Shown here piece by piece: positions 1-6,535 of a stretch of 8,038 bases of DNA. Position 1 is the first letter of the stretch. Each line of letters begins with the position of its first letter. This DNA comes from a bacterium (GTDB lineage Bacteria; Electryoneota; RPQS01). The stretch covers positions 1 through 8,038 of the forward strand of contig JAHIZR010000480.1 in assembly GCA_018814465.1 (NCBI GenBank), read 5' to 3'. The notes beneath the pieces are model-generated. The model saw only the letters and a program-made list of their open reading frames with translations, did not search any database and had not been told where the DNA came from. The position numbers were made by a program, and so were the translations under genes.

Positions 1-644
1 AACATCAATGCGGATTTGCGCCTGCTGCCGATAGCGCCAAGATACTTGTATTTTTCGCGAATGCATAACCGCAGAATTTCTTCATCATGGTTGTGCCCGT
101 GTGTCATAATCACAATATAGACACTGTCGCTGAACTTGATATGCTTCGTGACTTCATCATAGGGCGCGCAAATAATACGCGATGCGAACGGATGCTTCTC
201 CTTGTTCGCCCAGGCTTCACGGTTGTCATACACTGTGACGGCAAAACCCACCTGCGCCGCCAGCTTTGACAGCTCCACTCCGCAATGTCCCCCGCCCACG
301 ATATACAATTGATGCGGATTCGCCAGCGGTTCGACCAACAAACTGACGCTTCCGCCGCAGCTCATTTTGGGATCCTGCTCATCGCCTTCTGTTTCGTTCA
401 GAACATACTTTACGGTCCATGTCTCCTGCGGCTGCCTGGTGATGACGTCTTCGATCAGCTTCCGCTCCACATCCCCGCCGCCGACGGTCCCGATGCTTTT
501 GCCGTCGGCATAGATCAGCATTTTCGCGCCGGGCTTCTGTGGTGTCGATCCGGTGGCGGCGGCAATCGTCGCCAGATAAGCGGTCTTTTCCGTTTCGATG
601 GCTTCCAGAACTTTGGCATAGAATTCATATATCGTCATCATCAT
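1..644 (-). CDS. xdhC: XdhC/CoxI family molybdenum cofactor insertion chaperone (partial, C-terminus off window)
   Basis: XdhC-family proteins bind the finished molybdenum cofactor, assist its sulfuration and hand it to apo-xanthine dehydrogenase in the cytoplasm; they are not part of the mature enzyme. I read 214 residues before the window ends. The N-terminal XdhC_CoxI domain (about 5-105) shows GSTPQKPGAKM (32-42), the glycine loop GTVGGGDVE (52-60) and the CGG motif at Cys96. The C-terminal Rossmann-like domain begins with IVGGGHCGVEL (115-125) and continues through THGHNHDEE (181-189) to YLGAIGSRRK (201-210), a family hallmark. Asp58 stands where many relatives have Cys (GGGCLE). Three consecutive ATG codons occupy 636-644; I chose the first because it overlaps the xdhB stop as ATGA, but either of the next two is possible. 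Lying directly after xdhB, it is probably the dedicated chaperone of that enzyme. The family call is firm; the dedicated role is inferred from position. Confidence 0.93.
   Translation of the reverse strand, partial: MMMTIYEFYAKVLEAIETEKTAYLATIAAATGSTPQKPGAKMLIYADGKSIGTVGGGDVERKLIEDVITRQPQETWTVKYVLNETEGDEQDPKMSCGGSVSLLVEPLANPHQLYIVGGGHCGVELSKLAAQVGFAVTVYDNREAWANKEKHPFASRIICAPYDEVTKHIKFSDSVYIVIMTHGHNHDEEILRLCIREKYKYLGAIGSRRKSALM
641..644 (-). other. ATGA stop/start overlap (xdhB to xdhC) followed by two more ATGs
   Basis: On the minus strand the TGA stop of xdhB overlaps the first of three consecutive ATG codons of xdhC as ATGA. The upstream bases (ACAAGCGAGC) hold no good Shine-Dalgarno. Coupled re-initiation is likely, and which of the three ATGs is used cannot be settled from sequence. 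Confidence 0.75.
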
Positions 645-2989
645 GCTCGCTTGTTACTGACAGAATCTATTGCTCGCAACACCGATTCCGGTGTCGCCGG
701 CATGCGCAAATCGGCCTCTATCGTATAATCCCATATCGATTCAATCGCGTCCTTCACTGCGAAAAAGGCGGCTTCACCATAGAGAAATGGCGGCTCACCG
801 ACAGCTTTGCTGCCTTTGACTCCGGCAAACTCCCGTTCCGCTTGAATCATCTCGATGCTCCATTTTTCAGGAATATCGCCGATTGCGGGAATCTTATATG
901 TTGTCAGGGACTCCGTCAGGTTTTTGCCTTGACTGTCATAGACGACTTCCTCGAAAATGCACCAGCCGACACCCTGGATGAAAGCCCCCTCGATCTGTCC
1001 GCGATCGACTCGCTCATCCACCGTCTGAGCAGTTTCGTGAATCAGGTGAGCTTCCTTCAGTGTAACATAGCCCGTCAGCAAATCCACTTCCGCAACCACA
1101 AGCCCGCAGCCGTAGACATAATACGAGAACGGCGTCCCACGACCCGTCTCCCAGTCAAAATTCAGCCGCGGAGTGCTGTAGTATCCGTGCGCCGACAAGT
1201 CAATCCGGCTTTGCCAAGCTTGCACGGCGAGTTCTCGCAGCGTCAGTCGTTCCTGCGGAGCATCCGCGCTGAAAGCATAACCGTTTTCAAACAAGATCCT
1301 CTTGGCCGCATGACCGTACTTCCGCTCCAGCAATTGCACTGCCAGAGGACGCAGTCTATCGATTATCTCACGCGCCGCATTTCTCGCGGCATTGCCGTTG
1401 ATATCCGCGCCTGTCGAAGCCGCGGTCGGCGATGTATTCGCAGTACGCTTCGTATTATGACTCTCGATCTTGACCCGCTGCAGTGGCACTCCCATCTCGG
1501 CGGCCACGATCCGCGCCACTTTGGTGTTCACGCTCTGCCCCATCTCGATCCCACCGTGCGAGACCGACACCGAGCCGTCAGCATAAAGATGTACCAACGC
1601 CGAACCCTGATTCAGAAACGGCGTCGTAAACGAAATCCCGAACTTGACCGGAACAATGCCGATTCCCCGCTTGATGAAACGCTGGTGTCGATTGAACTCG
1701 CGAACCTTTTCCTTTAAAACCTGATAGTCCGTATGCTCCTCTAATCGCTCCAGCAGTGGCAAGACATTCGCTTCATGTAATTGCTGGCCGTAGGGCGCGC
1801 CGTCCTGTTCTTGATATGCATTCAACTTGCGGATTTCGAGCGGATCTTTCCCTAACTTCCGCGCGATCCTCTGGATAACCGATTCGATCACGAACACGCC
1901 CTGCGGCGCGCCGAAGCCGCGAAACGCCGTGTTGGGAGCGATATTCGTTTTCAGCGGACGAGCCAGAACCTTTATATTCGGAATATGGTAAGCATTCTCC
2001 GCATGCAGCACCGCGCGCTGCATGATCGCCATTGTTAAATCCGCACAGGCTCCGCCATCCGCATCGAACTCCACTGCGTAAGCGTGAATGCGGCCTGCTT
2101 TATCGAATCCCACCTTGAAGGAACTCTCGAACGGATGCCGCTTCCCCGTCCACGCCATATCCTGTTCGCGCGACAGCTTCAGTTCAATCGGAAGCTTCAG
2201 ATGATAACATACCAGCGCCGCCAGACAACTCCATAATCCCGCCGCGCTCTCTTTGCCGCCAAACGCTCCGCCCAAGCGCTTGACGTCAACCGTGATATCC
2301 TTGCGATCCACTCCCAGCACGCGCGCCGCTAAGGTCTGTACCTCCGACGGGGACTGCGTACTTGATTGCAGCAGCATCTCCGCGCCTTCACCCGGAATCG
2401 CGCGCACGCGCTGCGTCTCGAAGTACAGATGCTCCTGCGCGCAGGAAGTGATGACTCCTTCCAAGACGTAATCCGACTCCGCGAAGCCCTTTTCCGTATC
2501 GCCCGCACTTAAACCGAATTCAGGCGCGAGCAGGGAGTTTTTTGCGCGCGCCCGCTCGATTGTTAGTATCGGTTCCAGTACTTCGTAATCAACACTGACT
2601 GCCTGACAGGCTCGCTCCGCAATCGCGGGTGTCGCGGCGACGATCACAGCGACCGGCTGCCCGATATAGCTGACGATGTTTTCCGGCAGCAGCGGCTCAT
2701 CTTTTATCTTGATGCCGAGTTCGTTCTCGCCCGGGATATCCCGCCACGTGAACACACCTACGACACCGTCGATTTGCTTTGCGGTTTCCGCATCAATCTG
2801 TTTAATACGCGCGTGAGCATAGGGACTGACCACGACAGTGGCATAATGCAGGCGCTCCGGCTTCGGCTCGTCGCAGATGAATCTGGATTCGCCTTTGACA
2901 TGCAGCCGAATCGCTTCATCGGCTGTTGGGCGTTGCTGCTCCTGCGCGAGAGTTTCGAGACTAAGTTTCTTGATGTCCTTGACTGCCAT
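641..2989 (-). CDS. xdhB: Xanthine dehydrogenase, molybdenum-binding catalytic subunit
   Basis: This is the catalytic subunit that hydroxylates hypoxanthine/xanthine at the molybdenum centre and passes electrons to the FeS/FAD subunit encoded just upstream. At 782 residues it matches the Rhodobacter-type XdhB (about 777). The aldehyde oxidase/xanthine dehydrogenase a/b-hammerhead domain lies at roughly 25-140, followed by the Moco-binding domains. Visible Moco and active-site motifs are EHLYFETQ (186-193), GGAFGGKE (240-247, Glu247), NTAFRGFGAPQ (353-363, Arg357), KFGISFTTPFLNQ (449-461), GGIEMGQ (479-485), SPTAASTGADINGNA (520-534) and KAVGEPP (728-734, with Glu732 as the expected catalytic base). 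The Glu/Arg pair and the SFT aromatic segment match true xanthine dehydrogenases better than CO dehydrogenases or generic aldehyde oxidases. The ATG lies 6 bp after the xdhA stop, behind an A-rich leader (AATAAGAAAAC). The stop overlaps the xdhC start. Exact purine preference cannot be fixed from sequence. Confidence 0.95.
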   Translation of the reverse strand: MAVKDIKKLSLETLAQEQQRPTADEAIRLHVKGESRFICDEPKPERLHYATVVVSPYAHARIKQIDAETAKQIDGVVGVFTWRDIPGENELGIKIKDEPLLPENIVSYIGQPVAVIVAATPAIAERACQAVSVDYEVLEPILTIERARAKNSLLAPEFGLSAGDTEKGFAESDYVLEGVITSCAQEHLYFETQRVRAIPGEGAEMLLQSSTQSPSEVQTLAARVLGVDRKDITVDVKRLGGAFGGKESAAGLWSCLAALVCYHLKLPIELKLSREQDMAWTGKRHPFESSFKVGFDKAGRIHAYAVEFDADGGACADLTMAIMQRAVLHAENAYHIPNIKVLARPLKTNIAPNTAFRGFGAPQGVFVIESVIQRIARKLGKDPLEIRKLNAYQEQDGAPYGQQLHEANVLPLLERLEEHTDYQVLKEKVREFNRHQRFIKRGIGIVPVKFGISFTTPFLNQGSALVHLYADGSVSVSHGGIEMGQSVNTKVARIVAAEMGVPLQRVKIESHNTKRTANTSPTAASTGADINGNAARNAAREIIDRLRPLAVQLLERKYGHAAKRILFENGYAFSADAPQERLTLRELAVQAWQSRIDLSAHGYYSTPRLNFDWETGRGTPFSYYVYGCGLVVAEVDLLTGYVTLKEAHLIHETAQTVDERVDRGQIEGAFIQGVGWCIFEEVVYDSQGKNLTESLTTYKIPAIGDIPEKWSIEMIQAEREFAGVKGSKAVGEPPFLYGEAAFFAVKDAIESIWDYTIEADLRMPATPESVLRAIDSVSNKRA

Positions 2990-2995
2990 GTTTTC

Positions 2996-4447
2996 TTATT
3001 CAAATAGTGAAGGCATCAGTTTCGTAAAATGCTTGATTATATGATTCGCCGCCAGTTGCCTGCGGAATTCAAGGCTGCCGCGCACATCACTGAGCGGAGA
3101 GATTTCCTTCGCCGCGATCCGGGAAGCTTCGTAGATGACCGCCTCGCCGGCTTCCTTCCCTGTAAGAAACTCCGACGTCATCTCCGCTTCGAAAGGCACG
3201 GCGGCAACTCCTCCGAAGAACAGCCGCACCGTTTCAAAATGACCTTTCATCACCTGTACTGCCAGCGCGGAATTCACCGTGGCGATGTCGAGCGTCTTGC
3301 GTTTGCCGGTCTTTTCGAAGCTTGCCAGACAATCGATGATTGGTATTTCTATAGCAACAACGACTTCATCATGACCCAGAGCGGTCTTCCGGTAGCTCTT
3401 GAACCAATCGCGCAACGGAACCTGTCTTGTACCCTTGATGGACTGCACAACGACCGTCGCGCCGTACGCAAGCAGCGGTGGAATCGCATCCGCAATCGGT
3501 GACGCGGTGCAAACATTCCCGACTAAAGTAGCAACATTGCGAATCGGCGTCGAACACATTTGTCTGACCGCTTCCGTCAGAGCCGGAAAACTCCGCCGCA
3601 CTTCTTCATTATCGAGCACGTCGCTGAGCGTCGCGCGCGCGCCGATTGTTATCAGACCATTGTCACGGGAAATGCACGTGAATTCCCGTATCCGATGCAG
3701 GTCAACGATCTTTTGCGGCTGAAACTTCCCCAGATTCACTCCGACCATGATATCGGTGTCCCCACTGATCAGCGTCAGCTTCGAAGGATTGTCCACGTTC
3801 TCAAGAATCTCAAACAGCTCATGCAGATCTTCGGGTATAAAATAGTCCCGCGCAGCAACCGCTAACTTCCGGTTTTCGTCGATAAGTTCATCGATGCTAT
3901 CCAGCCGTTCCGGTATTCCGGAAAAATAAGCGGGTGTGAGATGATTTTCGATATCCTCATCCATTCGAACCTGTGCCGCCACACTACGCGCCGCGCGCAG
4001 AATCGACGCATACCCGGTACAGCGGCAAAGCGATCCGTCCAGCGCTTGCAGAATATCTTCGTTCGCGGGCGTCGCGTTGCGCAAAAACAAGCAGAACAGC
4101 GAGAGAATGATCCCCGATGTGCAAAAGCCGCACTGCGCTCCGTGCTCGTTTTCCATCGCCGCTTGCAGCGGATGCAATTCGTCCGCGTCGTGAATACCTT
4201 CCAACGTCACCACATGCTTCCCATGCAGACGGACGACGGGATACAGGCATGAATTGACCGCATGGTAACACATTCCCTGCTCGGTTCGCTCGCCCAGCGC
4301 GATTACGCAAGCGCCACAGTCGCCTTCATTGCACGATTCTTTCACCCCTGTCAATCCCCTGCTTTCCCGCAAGTATACCAGCGTGGTCAGATGCGGATCA
4401 ACATCGGCATGAACCAAATCGCGATTCAAATAAAACGAAATCTTCAT
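2996..4447 (-). CDS. xdhA: Xanthine dehydrogenase, fused [2Fe-2S]/FAD subunit
   Basis: This is the electron-transfer subunit that carries electrons from the Mo centre through two [2Fe-2S] clusters to FAD, and probably on to NAD+ (acceptor inferred). At 483 residues it matches the fused Rhodobacter XdhA layout (about 460). The N-terminal plant-ferredoxin-type cluster uses Cys39, Cys44 and Cys47 (CNEGDCGAC) and probably Cys67 (NSCLYP); Cys60 is an extra nearby cysteine. The all-helical second cluster domain has CGFCTSG (106-112) and CRCTGY (141-146). A linker (about 155-215) leads into the FAD domain, with LISGDTDIMVG (226-236), IGARATLSD (268-276) and the ATLVGNVCTASPIAD stretch (306-320). The C-terminal CO_deh_flav_C-like domain includes KRKTLDIATVNSA (382-394). 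The ATG at 4447 is forced because an in-frame stop lies two codons upstream; an AGGAA sits directly against it, closer than a usual Shine-Dalgarno. The gene is 23 bp after mocA and 6 bp before xdhB. Confidence 0.95.
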   Translation of the reverse strand: MKISFYLNRDLVHADVDPHLTTLVYLRESRGLTGVKESCNEGDCGACVIALGERTEQGMCYHAVNSCLYPVVRLHGKHVVTLEGIHDADELHPLQAAMENEHGAQCGFCTSGIILSLFCLFLRNATPANEDILQALDGSLCRCTGYASILRAARSVAAQVRMDEDIENHLTPAYFSGIPERLDSIDELIDENRKLAVAARDYFIPEDLHELFEILENVDNPSKLTLISGDTDIMVGVNLGKFQPQKIVDLHRIREFTCISRDNGLITIGARATLSDVLDNEEVRRSFPALTEAVRQMCSTPIRNVATLVGNVCTASPIADAIPPLLAYGATVVVQSIKGTRQVPLRDWFKSYRKTALGHDEVVVAIEIPIIDCLASFEKTGKRKTLDIATVNSALAVQVMKGHFETVRLFFGGVAAVPFEAEMTSEFLTGKEAGEAVIYEASRIAAKEISPLSDVRGSLEFRRQLAANHIIKHFTKLMPSLFE

Positions 4448-4470
4448 TTCCTATTTAGACATCTCATCGT

Positions 4471-5061
4471 TCAGAATTTGCTTTCGAGATCGGTCGGTTC
4501 GTTAATATTTCGAAGAATACCATTATCTCCAGTTTCTATTCTTATAACAGTCAACCTTGACTGCTTGACTGCCGACCGCAGTCCGCCTTCAACGCGCATT
4601 TGCAGCAATGTTTTCGCCCAATCAAACGGCAGCACAACCGGATGACCGCTCTGTTCCTGATAGGTCGGTACGATGATGCTCGCCGGTTGCCTCAGAAACG
4701 ATTCCGTTAGCAGGCGGAAAGTTTCGGCTTTCACGAATGGATGGTCGACCGGAATGATCAGACAACCGACCGCGTTCCGCAACTGCGCAACACCGATCAG
4801 CAGCGACGACCACATATCCGCATGCTTCTCACCATTCACGGCAAAATCAACGTCATAATTCTTCGCGTCAAGCTTCGTTGAGACTTCAGGCGAGATTACG
4901 GCAATAATATGACTGATGCCCGCCTCAATCAGATGGGAAATGATGCTATCTAAAAAATTCGAATCACCGAGCGGCAGTAGCGCTTTGGCGCGGCCGATGC
5001 GGTTACCCGCTCCCGCGGCCAGAATGATTGCCGCGACTTTTTCTTGTCTTGGCTGAGTCAC
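4471..5061 (-). CDS. mocA: MocA-like molybdenum cofactor nucleotidyltransferase (probable CTP:molybdopterin cytidylyltransferase)
   Basis: This is a 196-residue protein of the MobA-like NTP-transferase (GT-A, Rossmann-like) family. MocA members transfer CMP from CTP to Mo-molybdopterin, giving the cytosine-dinucleotide cofactor used by many xanthine dehydrogenase-family enzymes. The nucleotide-binding signature LAAGAGNRIGRAKALLP is at 14-30. MWSSLLIG (83-90) corresponds to the family's M-x-S-S-L segment. PVDHP (104-108) holds the putative metal-binding Asp, GHPVVLP (139-145) is the conserved strand after the variable loop, and RNINEPTDLE (184-193) is the usual C-terminal ending. The start is GTG, overlapping the stop of the upstream PLP gene as GTGA, so translation is probably coupled. 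Position beside xdhA/xdhB and xdhC supports a Moco role over a sugar or GTP substrate. The choice of CTP over GTP is inferred from family and context, not read from a residue. Confidence 0.85.
   Translation of the reverse strand: MTQPRQEKVAAIILAAGAGNRIGRAKALLPLGDSNFLDSIISHLIEAGISHIIAVISPEVSTKLDAKNYDVDFAVNGEKHADMWSSLLIGVAQLRNAVGCLIIPVDHPFVKAETFRLLTESFLRQPASIIVPTYQEQSGHPVVLPFDWAKTLLQMRVEGGLRSAVKQSRLTVIRIETGDNGILRNINEPTDLESKF
5058..5061 (-). other. GTGA stop/start overlap (PLP gene to mocA)
   Basis: Read on the minus strand, the four bases are GTGA: the GTG start of mocA shares TG with the TGA stop of the PLP enzyme gene. No clear Shine-Dalgarno precedes the GTG, so initiation by the terminating ribosome (translational coupling) is the likely mechanism. 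The overlap supports GTG as the real mocA start. Confidence 0.8.
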
Positions 5062-6521
5062 GATAAGCCGATTTCCGCATCCATCTGTTCGATCAACTCA
5101 TCGAAATAACCGACTTCACCCTCGAATATCTGTTCCCAGTATTCCGGATTCCACTGTTCCAAAATCTCTTCGTAGCTCTTTCCCTGCTGTTCGACCCACG
5201 TATAATACTTCAGATTGTGAATGGTTTTTCGGTCGCGATAATTCAACTCGCGGAAATAGTCGGTTCTTTGTTCCTGCAGCAATGCAGCATGATCGCGCAG
5301 TGCATGATCGCGCGTATACTTGCCGAATGAGTCTCGCAATTCGATCAAACGCGACTCGTACAATTCCACCGAATCCGTGAAGATAGTAAAAATCACATCC
5401 TTTTCGTTCAGCTCGAAATATTTTGCCGTTTTAATCGCAGCCAACAAATTGCAGATGCTCGAAATCCCCAGCAGCGACATAGAAGCCGCGCTGTCTTGCG
5501 AGAGTCCAAGCTGCTCCATATACTGCAGTCCCGCTTCTTCATTGAAGAAGCGCAGCAGTCGCATGCAGTCCTCGTCATCAATCGCTGTCACGACATCCGT
5601 ATTGCGGACGTTATGCACCCACGGCACATGCTTGTCTCCGATCCCTTCGATGCGATGTCCGCCGAAACCGTTCATATAGAGCGTCGGACACTGCATCGCT
5701 TCGGTCGCCACAACTCTCAGATGCGGATAGAGTTTCCGCAAGTAATCTCCCGCCGCAATCGTCCCAGCCGATCCCGTGGCGGAAACATAAGCTGTAATAC
5801 GATAATCTTCGGACAGTTTGTCCGCGACTTCTTCGATCGCGCGGCCTGTCACATGATAATGATATATGGGATTGCCGAATTCGTCAAACTGATTGAAGAT
5901 TATATTGTTCGCATCTTCGCGCAATTCCCAGCATTTATCATAGATCTCTTTGACATTGGATTCGCATCCCGGTGTCGCAATCACTTCCGCCCCGATTTCT
6001 CTCAGCCACGCAAACCGTTCCTTCGACATTTCCTCCGGCAGAATCGCGACCGCCGTGCAGCCTAACAGCGCGCAGTCGAACGCGCCGCCGCGGCAGTAAT
6101 TTCCCGTCGAGGGCCAGACAGCTTTATGCACCGTCGGATCAAAGTCCCCGCTCACAAGACGCGGGACCAAACAGCCGAAGGCTGCGCCGACTTTATGCGC
6201 GCCTGTCGGAAAATACTTGCCGACTAAACCGATAATTCGCGCCGGGACACCGCTGATTTCAGGCGGAATCTCCAGATAATTTACTCTTCCGAAGCGTCCC
6301 GTGCTCAAGTCGTTCTTCCACGTAATCCGGAAAAGATTCAACGGATTCACATCCCATAAACCAACCTCAGAGATCTTGTTTTGAATGTGCACCGGGATTA
6401 ATTGCGGATCAATGAGTTGCTTGAACGTCGGAATTATGATTCCCTTTTCACGGCAGCGCGCAGCCGTAGTACGAATGACTTCAGGCTTCAGTTCTCCGAT
6501 TAGTCTGGATTTGTGTTTCAT
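5058..6521 (-). CDS. PLP-dependent fold-type II enzyme of unassigned substrate
   Basis: This 487-residue protein belongs to the tryptophan synthase beta/cysteine synthase (fold-type II) PLP superfamily, whose members catalyse beta-elimination, beta-replacement or ammonia-lyase reactions on amino acids. PTGAHKVGAAFG (105-116) provides the likely Schiff-base Lys110. STGNYCRGGAF (138-148) is the substrate carboxylate loop. SATGSAGTIAAG (247-258) is the glycine-rich cofactor-phosphate loop. GHRIEGIG (288-295) resembles the H-K-I-Q-G-I-G segment of O-acetylserine sulfhydrylases. It is longer than those enzymes (about 300-350): about 90 extra N-terminal residues precede the catalytic core, and a charged, aromatic tail (about 400-487) follows. 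It lies 14 bp after ygeW and overlaps mocA by 4 bases. In E. coli, ygeW is followed by ygeX (diaminopropionate ammonia-lyase), but this protein has neither the YgeX length (about 398) nor, as I recall it, its Lys motif. The fold call is firm; the reaction is unknown. A purine-derived amino acid is a plausible substrate. Confidence 0.85.
   Translation of the reverse strand: MKHKSRLIGELKPEVIRTTAARCREKGIIIPTFKQLIDPQLIPVHIQNKISEVGLWDVNPLNLFRITWKNDLSTGRFGRVNYLEIPPEISGVPARIIGLVGKYFPTGAHKVGAAFGCLVPRLVSGDFDPTVHKAVWPSTGNYCRGGAFDCALLGCTAVAILPEEMSKERFAWLREIGAEVIATPGCESNVKEIYDKCWELREDANNIIFNQFDEFGNPIYHYHVTGRAIEEVADKLSEDYRITAYVSATGSAGTIAAGDYLRKLYPHLRVVATEAMQCPTLYMNGFGGHRIEGIGDKHVPWVHNVRNTDVVTAIDDEDCMRLLRFFNEEAGLQYMEQLGLSQDSAASMSLLGISSICNLLAAIKTAKYFELNEKDVIFTIFTDSVELYESRLIELRDSFGKYTRDHALRDHAALLQEQRTDYFRELNYRDRKTIHNLKYYTWVEQQGKSYEEILEQWNPEYWEQIFEGEVGYFDELIEQMDAEIGLS
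5287..5316. repeat. 15-bp in-frame tandem duplication inside the PLP gene
   Basis: A perfect 12-base unit (gcatgatcgcgc on the plus strand) occurs at 5287-5298 and again at 5302-5313, a spacing of exactly 15 bases. It encodes RDHAL-RDHAA (residues 404-413) of the PLP enzyme. The in-frame period and near-identical DNA suggest a recent local duplication at the start of the C-terminal tail. Confidence 0.7.
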
Positions 6522-6535
6522 TTATTCAGTTACTC

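Noticed and set aside
539..1717. A 392-codon open frame on the plus strand.
   Set aside because: It lies almost entirely opposite xdhB (641-2989), which has full family motifs. The translation is rich in Arg, His and Ser, has no recognisable domain and no ribosome binding site, as expected for an antisense shadow.
3984..4310. A 108-codon open frame on the minus strand in another frame of xdhA.
   Set aside because: It overlaps the conserved FeS cluster region of xdhA on the same strand, and its product has no recognisable features.
4448..4470. A possible internal promoter or terminator in the longest gap (23 bp, mocA to xdhA).
   Set aside because: It is too short for a promoter with leader, has no inverted repeat followed by a T-run, and fits a normal intra-operon spacer.
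5496..6065. A 189-codon open frame on the plus strand.
   Set aside because: It is fully antisense to the PLP enzyme core, shows no motifs and has arginine-rich, shadow-like composition.
5058..6521. Plain cysteine synthase or tryptophan synthase beta chain.
   Set aside because: The core motifs fit the fold, but the length, the N-terminal region, the long C-terminal tail and the operon context do not fit a housekeeping biosynthetic enzyme.
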